In this document: in pieces, positions 21,234-30,867 of the stretch
Numbering within the stretch: the stretch's first letter is position 1
How the letters are laid out: every line of letters begins with the position of its first letter
Assembly: GCA_964036275.1 (NCBI GenBank)
Contig: OZ038434.1
Location: 31,334,947-31,398,946 of the forward strand
Direction: 5' to 3'
Length of the DNA: 64,000 bases
Source: Litoditis marina
Taxonomy: Eukaryota > Nematoda > Chromadorea > Rhabditida > Rhabditidae
Notes under the pieces: model-generated
The model's database searches: none
Told to the model about the DNA's origin: nothing
What the model saw: the letters and a program-made list of their open reading frames with translations, nothing else
Translations under genes and position numbers: made by a program

Positions 21234-21920
21234 ATGGTGAGTTTTTGAGAAAAGTAACCGAATAAGGTGAAACAGACGGGTGCTAGTGTAACAACGGTCA
21301 CGCTGCCACGATACGCGATGAGGTTCTGACAGAAGTAACCGTCATTGTACTACTAACCACGTTATGAGGGTAACCTACTTTTGAGTTACTGGGTTGTGAT
21401 GTGAGGGTATTGGTGGCCTAGTGGTAGAAGTAAGGAGTTACCGATTGGGAGAAGAATAGAGAGCTCTGAGAAAAGCAGACTGCTACAACTTTCTGATCTA
21501 CATGTACTTTGGTCTCGGGACGCTCGAAGTTTGTTTCGTCTCAGCTAATCAAACTACAAGTTCACATTTCCTGATCAAGCCCTACTTTTCAGGCCGCACA
21601 ACTCAATTCGCTCCACTGCCTGCCTGCCAATTCTCATAATCTTTGCATAATAACAATCCAACAGACGTTAATTGTGATTACCGTATACCAATCAATATAT
21701 AGCCGAAGGGTACAAAACACCATCTCTTCTCAGTGTGCACTTTGTGTCAACTACATTCCACATGTATCGTCTAGCTAGCTATACTACTCATAGAATATCG
21801 ATTTTCAAAGACCATTGATTTTTCTACAGACTATTGATTTTTCTAGAACATCGACTTTTATAGCCTATTGATTACTTCAACTCAGAGGTTGTTCGTTTTA
21901 CCAAATACTATCGAGTATGT

Positions 21921-21926
21921 AATAAA
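21921..21926 (+). terminator. Poly(A) signal, innexin
   Basis: AATAAA lies in the probable last, untranslated exon that starts after a TTTTCAG acceptor at 21592. Confidence 0.6.
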
Positions 21927-22714
21927 CATTATCAAACAATGTGCTGTGTTGTATGTCACACATTATTCATTACAAGGTAAATAACACACAAACTTTTCGG
22001 TACAAAATATCGATCAATTTACTAGGAGATCCGTGTTTAAACGAGACAACAAAATGATAGATTACGCAAATTAAGAACTTAATCAAGAACACTAAAAACT
22101 TATTTTAGGTTGAACCTAAACGCTTTGCGTACAGAAAAGTATCAACGTATCACCTTTCGAAAAACTACCAATGAAAGCGGTTAGATTCCAAAAAGTACAT
22201 AATAATAAGCCCTTGATTGATATGCAAAACTAGTACATCCCAAAAACGACAAAAAAACAGTACGCGTAATCGCATTACAGGTGATTAACCGAGAGAGAAA
22301 AAGGGAGTAATCCTATTCCAACTTAGATCAAGGTAACCAAAAAGATCAAGAGTCACCGAATATCGAATACATTTAAATTTTAAATTACATTGATTAAATG
22401 TTCAGTGGACTATATTTAGAAGCACTGAATAGTTCACGTGGAACCAACGTGGAACAATACTTAGGCACCCACCCACCCACAAAACTGGAGGTTTGTTTTA
22501 TAGTTGCATTCCTCTGCTAGCTAAGCGAGAACCGAGAATTGCGCTGTGCACAAGACGAAAAACACCCTCTTTTCAGTTCTCAACCCAAACATAAAGAGGG
22601 GAACATCGAAAACCCGACTTGCGGCACTTAGGGGGGGGGGGGGGGCTTACGTAAAAGTCCAAAACTCGTCAGTTACCAAAAGTTGGGATGAATAACCAAT
22701 GTTCGTCCCTACTA

Positions 22715-25433
22715 CTACAACTCCATTGGCGTATCTACTTTCTCTTTTGATGAATCGTCCTTTGTCGTCTGCGTCTCACTTTCAGTCTTCTCCTCTTCTT
22801 TCTTTTCTTCCTCTTTCTTTTCTTCCTCTTTCTTTTCATCCTTTTCCTCGTCCTTAATATAAATTATATAATATAGAACTACAAGAAAACAACACTGTAC
22901 AACAGAACAGCGTTATATACGATGATTGTACCCATATCCCATACAACAGTAAAGTTGGTAAATGTAAAGTAAATGTCCACAAAAACAATAAAACCCCTTT
23001 TTTGCTAGTATCGGAAAAATTGGCTGATTTCCGCTGCACAATCATAATGTTTCACACAGTTGGAACAACAGACGGGTTACTCTTTCAAGGTATTACCAAC
23101 TAATGTATACTCCGGACCAATGTACAACTAACAACTGATGTATGTACGCGCCGAGATTTGACCTACTCTACATACTTTCATATTTGACCTACTGGAGTAT
23201 GCTTGTTCCCGTACCTTCATCGCCACCTTCGCCTACTCCTTGGCCTTGTTGCCCTTCTCTCAATGCTAAACTCATGATTCCTTTTAAAACATTTACCTAG
23301 CTGTCTGTTTATTACACGCTTCACTTGCTAACTTCGGTAATAAAGTCATTCATACATAAGCTGAAGACATTGAATTCAAATCCTACTGTATGAGGTATGA
23401 ATCTTAGTCTAGTACAAACGAAAGAGACCATATAGTCCTACCTTCATCTGCACCTCCCCGTCCTCCTTGGCCTTCTTGGTCATGTCCAATGGCTCGGCCT
23501 GCTCCTCCACTGCGGGTGTCACCACGGGCGGCGCTAGTACCGGTCGCTGAACAACACTTTTGAATCATATATATATATACTCCGTTTCACCAATCGGTGA
23601 CTTTCTACAGTAATCTCTCGAATATTCGAGGCATATTATCTAATAAACAAACATACTTTTAGCTTCACTGTTTTCTGTGCTTGTAGTAACCAATGTATAC
23701 AACAAAATCACAACGTTTAAACTATTTATAATACCTACAAGATATGAATAATGTACTTGAAAGATTTACAATCTTACTGTAGAGGGCTATTGTTGCGTGA
23801 AACAGACTATAAGTTATAGTTTGAACTCGATACACGCCATAATTCACAAATAGTGTTCACTCCTTAAACGAGTTCAAAATTTGGAGTTTTCGGACAAAAA
23901 TCGAGTTTTCATGTTCGACTCGACGGGAAATTTTTAACAACCCTGATACGGTGTATTTAATTATGCTGCATGAAATAAAGTTTGTTCCACTCTAGAATTT
24001 GGCGGCGACCCGCCGGCTACATGGAGGGGTCGGCAGAGTGTCGCCGGCGGGTCGCCTGCGATAATTTTTAGGTCCTTCACACTAAACGTTCTATATAGTA
24101 ATCAGATACCGAAACTGGTAATTTTGCAGTTAATAAAAATTTTGTATATACTTATCGTCGCAGAAATAAACACGATGAGATTCACGGCTTCATTGTTCAT
24201 GTATAAACATGTCACCCACCTGAAAACTACAAGTATACGTATCTGATTAGCATATATCTTATCCAGAATCAACAACCTAAAAATAATCGCAGGCGACCCG
24301 CCGGCGACACTCTGCCGACCCCTCCATGTCGCCGGCGACTCGCCGCCAAATTCTAGAGCAGAGCAGCCACAACTGGCATAAGGCATAGTGTGGCCGTTTT
24401 TGATGACAAGTGGTTCATCATCGCATTGCACAGCCCCAGGCTGGGGCAGTGCGTTGCGACGATGAGCAGAGTGATCATTCCGTTGGGAACATTTATCTAG
24501 ATTGTCACACCCAATTCAAATTTAAGTTAATTTACCGATACTTTTTCGATGAAAAACAACATTTATGTTTTACTGTTGATGGAACTCTAGTCTTTACAAC
24601 CTGCATAACAAACTACACATAAGTCCATGTTCAAGTTCCCTATAAAACCTTAACGAAAAAACTAACCACCGTAGCTATTTTGAAATCAGCGCTGAAGAGA
24701 TCACCAGCTCCATCCACCTCATCCTGGGAAATCGATACATTCTTCATTTGAACAAATAAAGTAAATGCAGAAAAAACCACACTACCACTACATTCAATTC
24801 CGATTCAGACTATTCTTTTGAAACTAAGCAAATCTGAAAAAACCTTTTTCGAATAAAATCATTTTCCCATGTTCCGAATTTACCAAGAAATTCACAATAC
24901 AAACCGTTGGGATTAGTTTTGTCATATAATCTTGTAATTTAATCTATTTCCAACAAACTTCATATTCATACCCCAGTAAGGTCCGACTAAGCTACAAAAA
25001 ATAGGCCGTTTTCAGATGTAAACACGGGAAAATTAAGATTTTTCCATCAAAAGTAGACCGATTGTCTTCTTTTCGGCCAAAAAGTAATCCGTTTTTCGAT
25101 TTTTCTGACTATTCGGACAACCTTACTGTTGTTTGTTCATATTATTATTACTATCAATGTATTTTTACACCAACTAACCACTCTTCCGAAGAACTGCTGT
25201 TCGATCTTTCCGTTCATTGAATCGGCCGGCATCGCCCAATCCACGCCCGTTATCCTAAAATCAATCAAATTGTTTCCATGTTCTCAAACGGACAGGGTTG
25301 TATAGTATAATCGTCGTCAAGCGAATGTCTACTACTCCCAGCACATCCAAACTTTTTAATATTCTACCCCTCACTTCAATTAGATAGAGAGCAACTGGAG
25401 GAGGTGAGAGAGATGGAGAGAGGGAGAGCACAA

Positions 25434-25500
<67 letters not shown>

Positions 25501-28500
25501 CCCACCTCTGTCCGGTCTCCGTAATGGTAGTGACGACATTGATCGTCTTGTCCAGCGCCCGAATGAACTTGTCCGCCTTTTTGTAATGACGCGAGGGGGT
25601 GTGGAGAAGTTCACAGATTCTAAAAAGAACGGAAATTCATATAATCAATAATCCTTAGCGCATCTCAAGACTTCATAATTTGTCTGCATAGTCCGAATTC
25701 GAAAAAAAAATCAAAAAAAAAGAAGTACAGTTTTGGCGAAATCAGAAGAATCGGCCTATTTTGGATGCAAAATCATAAACTTTCACCAATTTCTTATGAC
25801 ACAGATTCTGAACGGAACCGAAATCAGAATTCAGTCTGCACGTGACAAAAGTTTCGCATCAGGTTAAAAAGGAGCATATCTCCACCTTTGGACTTGGATT
25901 TCTCTTTTTAATCATAAAATAACCTGTTATTGAAATTAGTTACGCTTGTTCATACAAGCACAGTATTTTCTTGAAATAATTACATTTTCCTAGTTTTTCG
26001 TATGATTAATGAGCGTGACCTGTATTTTGTCACGAATTTTGGTTCTTTTCAGAGATTCAGAGTCTCTTTAAACTAGTACTCCGCTTGATTTCAGCAACAG
26101 AAGAGAAACTGAGAGACAAAAAAGTTTAAAAGAAGGAAATAATTAAACGTACCTCTGCCAAGTGAACGGGGCCCCATCGAATTCGGCCGCCTTCTCCAGA
26201 ATGAAATCGTAGGCCTGAAAACGTATCCAATGACGTGATCAGATTCAAAACAGTAATGAGAAAACTTTTTGTGTTTTCGAATTGGATAGATTGTATATGA
26301 CCCCAAGGGGAAAACAAAGGGAAAAAAGACTAATTTCTGAATTTCTGTAGAATAGTCAAACCTTAGTGTGTGCTTGAAATGAGCAAAACAAGTATACTCT
26401 GTTCCACCAATCGATGCCCTTCTACAGTAATCCGTCAAGTATTCAGAAAGGTTTTTCTAACGAACGAATCATTATTTTGTTCTTAAACTTTCAGAGTTTG
26501 TAGTAGTAAAGGTGCAGAAGACACCACCAAAATTTGGAGAAAAATTCAAAAACGAACATAGCAAACTTTGACTTGGAAGTTTCAGCATATCACTGTAAAG
26601 GGTTATGAGTACATGAAACGAACTATAAACGAGTATTGAAAAATACTCAGATCAAAGCGCTGTGCGAGATTTGTCTTTGGTTCGGCTAATGCGCACTTTC
26701 GTTTTTTTAGTTCACCCTCAGAAAGGCCCAAACGTGCAAATCAAAACTTTTTATGATTTGTTGATATTTCATGGCATATTTACAAGCTATGTTCAAAATT
26801 TGAGCAAAATTGATTCAGTTTGAGCCGAGTTATGACGTTATGCGCTTCATGCAGACCGCCAACTTCCGTCGTGTATCTGTCTGTGTGTCTGTGTTGGTGC
26901 GCACTCCTGGGATATTTTTATGTGTGAACCGATTTGACTGAAAATTTGGGACACGATAGATATCCCACTCAAACCTTGGGGGGGGGGGGGCAAACTTTAT
27001 TATTTTTCATCAAGTTATAGGTCTTTGAAAATGTCTCTGCGTCTCTTCATTTCGTGCACTCTCTCGCCCTCTCTGTCGGGGTGAATGAAATTGCGTTATA
27101 AATCAGCTCAGTCATAACTAATTCAAGTAAAATTTGAAGTATGATACCACGACATGAACTGACATCGGTTTAGATGTGTGTCTTCTACTGATGACGTCAT
27201 CGAGGATTCTGGAGCTCGGATGACGTCATTTTTGAAAAGTGCAAAGTTAACGTCACATTTATTTTCAAATTATGGTAATATCTTAGAAAGGGTCAATCAA
27301 CGGTAAAACTCAATCTAAGAGTGACGTATTCTGGGATTCTGGAGACTAGATGACGTCATTTTTGAAAAGTGCAAAGTTGACGTCACATATATTTTGAAAT
27401 GCTGAAAATATCTTAAAAATGGTATATTAACGATAAAAGTTTATCTAAATATGACTTATTCTGGAATTCAGAAGGCCAGATGACGTCAACTTTTAAAAAA
27501 ATTGACGTGAAATATGTTTTCGAATGCTGAAACTTTCTTAAAAATCGTCAATTCACGACGAAACTTCTTTCAAACATGACGTATTCTGGGATTCTGAAGA
27601 CCAGATGAAGTAAGTTTTTAGAACTGCAATGTTGACGTCATATTTTTTCGAATGATGCTAATACTTGACAAGTGGTTCATCAGGAAAACAATTTTATCTG
27701 CACCGTACAGATCAAAACCACATACCTACGGCATGTATACAAAAAGAGAAAAATTCATGAAAAAGTGGGGGCCCAACGACTGTGAGATTTGTCTTCTGCT
27801 GTGCGCCCCGAAGACAACTACTCTCAAATGGAGCAGCTACTGCTACAAAAACCGGAAAATAGTAATCTGTTCATTACAATTATTACAAACATACAAAAGT
27901 CGTAAAATATTTTCTCAAACATGTAAACTAGAATCTACAAATCACAGATGTTAACTCAACGTAGTCAATAATAGAGTTCCTGGTTTTGTGCACAATGATT
28001 TGCAATTTTTTATCATTACTTCAATTCTAGGTGCTATAACGTTTGTCATATTATTAAACAGTTGTTCTCTCTTTCACAGCTGTGACTTGTAGATTCTAGT
28101 TTACAGATTTGAGAAAATATTTTACGACTTTTGTATGTTTGTAATGAACAGATTACTATTTTTCGGTTTTTGTAGCAGTAGCTGCTCCATTTGAGAGTAG
28201 CTGTCTAAGGGGCGCACAGCAGACGACAAATCTCACAGTCGTTGGGCCCCCACTTTTCCATGAATAGAAATGATCACTTTGGTCGACTATTATTCCGGAA
28301 ACAGAAAAAATTCGCCGAAAACAAGAAAATCAGTCCAGTTTTCGTGCAGAATCATTAATTTTCACGTGCTTACATGTGAAATGGGATTTTGTCGAATAAT
28401 TGTGTATGATCATCACCGAACGCTTAGGCCGCTTTCATACTTTTTACGTCGGCCTTTAACGCCGGCGTTAATGTGAAGAAAACATACGCATCTACTTTAT

Positions 28501-30121
28501 TGGCGTTAACGCCGGCGCCAATCAATACGTATGCTTTCTTTACTATTAACGCCGGCGTTGAACGCCGACGTAGAAAAGTATGAATGCGGCCTTTACCTGT
28601 CTTAACGGGGATCCCTCCTCGAAGTTCATCGATTCGCCCTCTTTCAGACGCAGTTTCTCCAGGCGAATCATCTCGTCCATCACAAACTGAGCGAGATTGA
28701 TTTTTGCAACTTTAACGTCTGATTTGCACATCTTTCTCCCACGTTTGTTTCATATGTGAAATTAACTTTTTTGATATGTCTGATGCCCACTTTCACCCAA
28801 TTCCGATCGAGGTATACTGACTTTTAGGCTAATCTTGAAGATTCTCGGCAAAATCACAATCATTTCGTGTCTGAATCACATATGCTGAATTTTCGGGACT
28901 GCTCATGCTCATCTTTTACGTTTTGCCCCGATTTGAATCTATTTCACAATTCGCATGGTTATTGTTACATGTTACCTTCTTCTTTCAACAAACTAAGATT
29001 GTAGAGAAACCAGCTTCCGTATAGTTCCCTTTTCAGAAATTATCACAGAAAACGCCTTCTATTTCGAAGTATACGGACACCTTACTGATGTGTGATCAGG
29101 GGTGACCAAAATATTGACCGACCCCACCGCCGGTACGACCCCTCCCCTTTAAAAAAAAAATTTTCGCCGAAAATTACGAAATTATTCTTCAAAATTGCGA
29201 GATCATCATTACTTCAGAAATTTTTCGGCTTGTTGTGGCCTTTACGACCCCCCTCCCCTTAAAATTGTTGCACGCGTGCAACCTGTGGTCACCACTGTGT
29301 GTGATAAATATCCGTAATCGCGAGAACCGACCTTAATCTTCCACAAAAACGCCGGTCGAATAGTGTCCCAGGGGACGGCGGGCTTCCCGTGTCTCGTCAC
29401 CCACTCAAAGTACCCCTCCACATCCGCTGAGGGGTGCTGGCGGATAGAGTTGTCCAGACGCTTCTCCAACTTGTCCTGAATCGGATAACATGAATACTCT
29501 CTCTCTCTCTCTCTCTCTCTCTTCCCCATCTCTCTCCTATATGGATAAACACACGTTTTTCGATTTATAAAGACTCCAGGCTACAATACAATCGATACCA
29601 CTACGATCAGAATTTAGACACAATCTCAGTTCATCGCACCGATTGTTTCGAATGTCCAAACGTCTCTCTAACACTCTCACTTGTCCTGAAGAATCACTAT
29701 GCATGTTGCATGTAACCGGTTTTCTCAACTGATTACCATACGGTTACGCATCCGGGTAAGGGGTAACCAAGATGACGTGAGGTTACCCAAGAGCCCTGAG
29801 TAACCAACAAACTCACGTCATCCGGAACCGTAACCTCCTTGGGGGCCTTCCGGTATCATACAACAGCAACCGTTTCAATTCGGCGAAGTCGTTTGCTTTT
29901 TCTGTCACTTCTCACTTCTAACGGAAACCGAAAAAACCGGTTAGATACTAGAATTCACCATTGAGGGAGTTTTGTCAGTTCAAAACTATGAGTAAACTCA
30001 CATCTTCGGGCACCACAAAATCCCCCAGTGCCTTCCGGTATCGTTCAACCGCAACCGTTTCAACCCGGCGAAGTCGTTCCGGTAGGACCGGAACCGGCAC
30101 GGATTCCAGAGTGGCGGGCAT
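22715..30121 (-). CDS. PPP4R2: Protein phosphatase 4 regulatory subunit 2
   Basis: Nine exons on the minus strand encode 301 residues: 30121-30002, 29475-29332, 28686-28597, 26214-26153, 25619-25506, 25254-25179, 24723-24667, 23546-23442 and 22852-22715. Phases agree throughout. PPP4R2 binds the catalytic subunit PP4c with PPP4R3 and directs dephosphorylation in DNA repair and centrosome function (family knowledge). Diagnostic segments are WDTIRPAFLWKIKFVMDEM, ILEKAAEFDGAPFTWQRICE, then LLHTPSRHYKKADKFIRAL. These align with the family's F-x-G-x-P-F-T-x-Q-R-(L/I)-C-E-L-L block. The C-terminal 45 residues are a lysine/glutamate repeat, likely disordered. The start was chosen as the first ATG after an acceptor at 30168. 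That acceptor is preceded by AATAAA motifs, as at a trans-splice site. A poor acceptor (TTAAG) precedes the last exon. Two exons use the donor GTG|GTTAGT. Confidence 0.92.
23215..23262 (-). pseudogene. Ghost copy of PPP4R2 exon 8 3' end plus donor
   Basis: On the minus strand this copies the end of exon 8 (AAGGCCAAGGAG, then a changed block, then ATGAAG) and is followed by GTACGG, a donor. A stop (TAG) replaces the aspartate codon. The true exon end lies about 230 bp away, on the 5' side of this copy. Confidence 0.75.
23566..23815. mobile_element. MITE, family 'ctacagtaatccg'
   Basis: TCCGTTTCACCAATCGGTG and TTCTACAGTAATC on the left are matched in inverted form by ACTGTAGAGGGC and GCGTGAAACAGACTATA on the right. 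The element lies in PPP4R2 intron 7 just upstream of exon 8. Its middle matches the copies at 10034 and 57243 (AGTAACCAATGTA, ACTTGAAAG). Confidence 0.75.
23990..24362. mobile_element. MITE with about 85-bp G/C-rich inverted repeats
   Basis: The left arm (TCTAGAATTTGGCGGCGACC to TCGCCTGCGATAATTTTTAGG) is repeated in near-perfect inverted form at about 24275-24360, ending GCCGCCAAATTCTAGAGC. The arms are far more G/C-rich than their surroundings, and the interior of about 200 bp is A/T-rich. No transposase. Transcribed across, as it would be in this PPP4R2 intron, it forms a long hairpin. Confidence 0.85.
24967..25135. mobile_element. MITE, family 'ccccagtaagg'
   Basis: It begins CATACCCCAGTAAGGTC and ends in the inverted partner ACAACCTTACTG, with a shared interior (AAAAGTAGACCGATTG, TCTGACTATTCGGACAA). 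Relatives are at about 37482-37637, 38845-39005 and 40965-41090, all in introns or gaps of the minus-strand gene cluster. Confidence 0.7.
25437..25499. repeat. (GA)n microsatellite
   Basis: A GA run ends within a few bases of the donor of PPP4R2 exon 5 (exon edge at 25506). In the sense direction the intron therefore starts GTGGGTCTCTCT and continues as (CT)n. Confidence 0.95.
26392..26635. mobile_element. MITE, family 'ctacagtaatccg'
   Basis: TCCACCAATCGATGCCC and TTCTACAGTAATCCGTC on the left pair with CACTGTAAAGGGTTATGAG and ATGAAACGAACTATA on the right. It sits within PPP4R2 intron 3. Confidence 0.75.
27190..27645. repeat. 130-bp tandem repeat with TGACGTCA sites
   Basis: Three to four units with a period near 130 bp (TGACGTCATT at 27221 and 27351, TGACGTCAAC at 27481, a decayed unit near 27605). 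Each has GGATTCTGGAG-like text, TTTTTGAAAAGTGCAAAG and a second GACGTCA. TGACGTCA is the palindromic CRE/ATF consensus; any regulatory role is an inference. It lies in PPP4R2 intron 3. Confidence 0.8.
27755..28266. mobile_element. Foldback element with about 190-bp inverted arms
   Basis: The left arm (about 27758-27950, AAAAAGTGGGGGCCCAACGAC onward) reappears in inverted form at about 28085-28262 (ending GTCGTTGGGCCCCCACTTTT). Arm identity is high, with a few indels, and the loop is about 130 bp. Part of the arm sequence (GTGCGAGATTTGTCT) also appears near 26665. Transcription of the intron would give a long double-stranded hairpin. Confidence 0.85.
28425..28596. mobile_element. Palindromic GCCGGCGTTAA MITE abutting a splice donor
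   Basis: This is a near-perfect palindrome. TAGGCCGCTTTCATACTTTT at one end pairs with AAAGTATGAATGCGGCCTTT at the other, with AACGCCGGCGTTAA blocks inside. A second copy is at about 54458-54628. This copy ends directly at the donor of PPP4R2 exon 3, so the intron begins GTAAAGGCCGC on the minus strand. Confidence 0.85.
29095..29302. mobile_element. MITE-like element, GGTACGACCCCTCCCC family
   Basis: It starts GGTGACCAAAATATTGACCG and ends TGCACGCGTGCAACCTGTGG followed by TCACC, giving short inverted ends. Its interior has ACGACCCCTCCCC, CAAAATTGCGAGA and GGCCTTTACGACC. A second copy is at about 32345-32560 in UQCRC2 intron 7. Confidence 0.7.
29845..29894 (-). pseudogene. Ghost copy of the middle of PPP4R2 exon 1
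   Basis: On the minus strand about 50 bases match exon 1 around ACGACTTCGCCG and TTGAAACGGTTGC, then GATACCGGAAGG, at roughly 88% identity. One arginine codon has become TGA, so the copy is dead. It lies in intron 1, about 150 bp past the exon. Confidence 0.75.
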
Positions 30122-30867
30122 CGGGCCGGATAGGGGCACGCGGTGGTGTGAGGCGTTGTAGTTTATTCTGAACAGTTTATTGTAAGAGACTGAGAGAGAG
30201 AAAGAGAGAGAGAGAGAGAGGGGGGGGGGGGGAGAGAGAGACAGAGAAAGAATTCACCTAAAGCCCTACAGAAGTCGCGGACAGGAAGGTTGTAGTGGAA
30301 AATTACTTGTAACTCAAGAAAATATTAAATGATAACGTAAGCTACTAAATAAGTACAAACTCGCCTTTTGAGAGGAGCGTAGAGTTCGTCTAGGAAAACA
30401 GCTTGGTATCAATAGACGCTGAAAAAACATGATAACCATTGCAACTTCAAATAATAAATCTCAGACTTGGCTTGATTGCCCATAGCCAACCCAGTTATGA
30501 AAAAAGGATCAAAACGAAACATTTTGCAAATCCTGCTGAGCCTACCTCTCTTCAGTAATTTTCCAAACACCGAATCTCTCCGATCTAATTTACTCCGCAG
30601 ATATAAAACGGGCATCTCAACCCAAAACACACAATAACAACAACAAAGGTTCACATATTCTCTTCATTCTTTCGCATTATCACGATAAGTTCTTACAAAA
30701 ACTTTAAATCACATACTACAACTCTAAAAAAGACACTGCTACCATACAATCGATACCACTACGATAGCAACACAGGAGAGTGAGGTTATACCGCAGTGTC
30801 TGTCCTAAAACGCCCAGAAAAGACTGAAAAGCCTCAAAAAGACTAAAAAGGTACAGTTAATAGACAT

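Noticed and set aside
24102..24431. 109-residue minus-strand open frame
   Set aside because: It is the interior and right arm of the G/C-rich MITE read through.
25261..25614. 117-residue minus-strand open frame
   Set aside because: Mostly an out-of-frame shadow of PPP4R2 exon 5 plus the (GA)n repeat.
30255..30400. Extra upstream PPP4R2 exons (around 30258-30300 with donor GTGAAT, and around 30363-30393)
   Set aside because: Donor and acceptor-like sites exist, but all frames joining to the exon at 30167 meet stops; at most 5' untranslated exons or ghosts.
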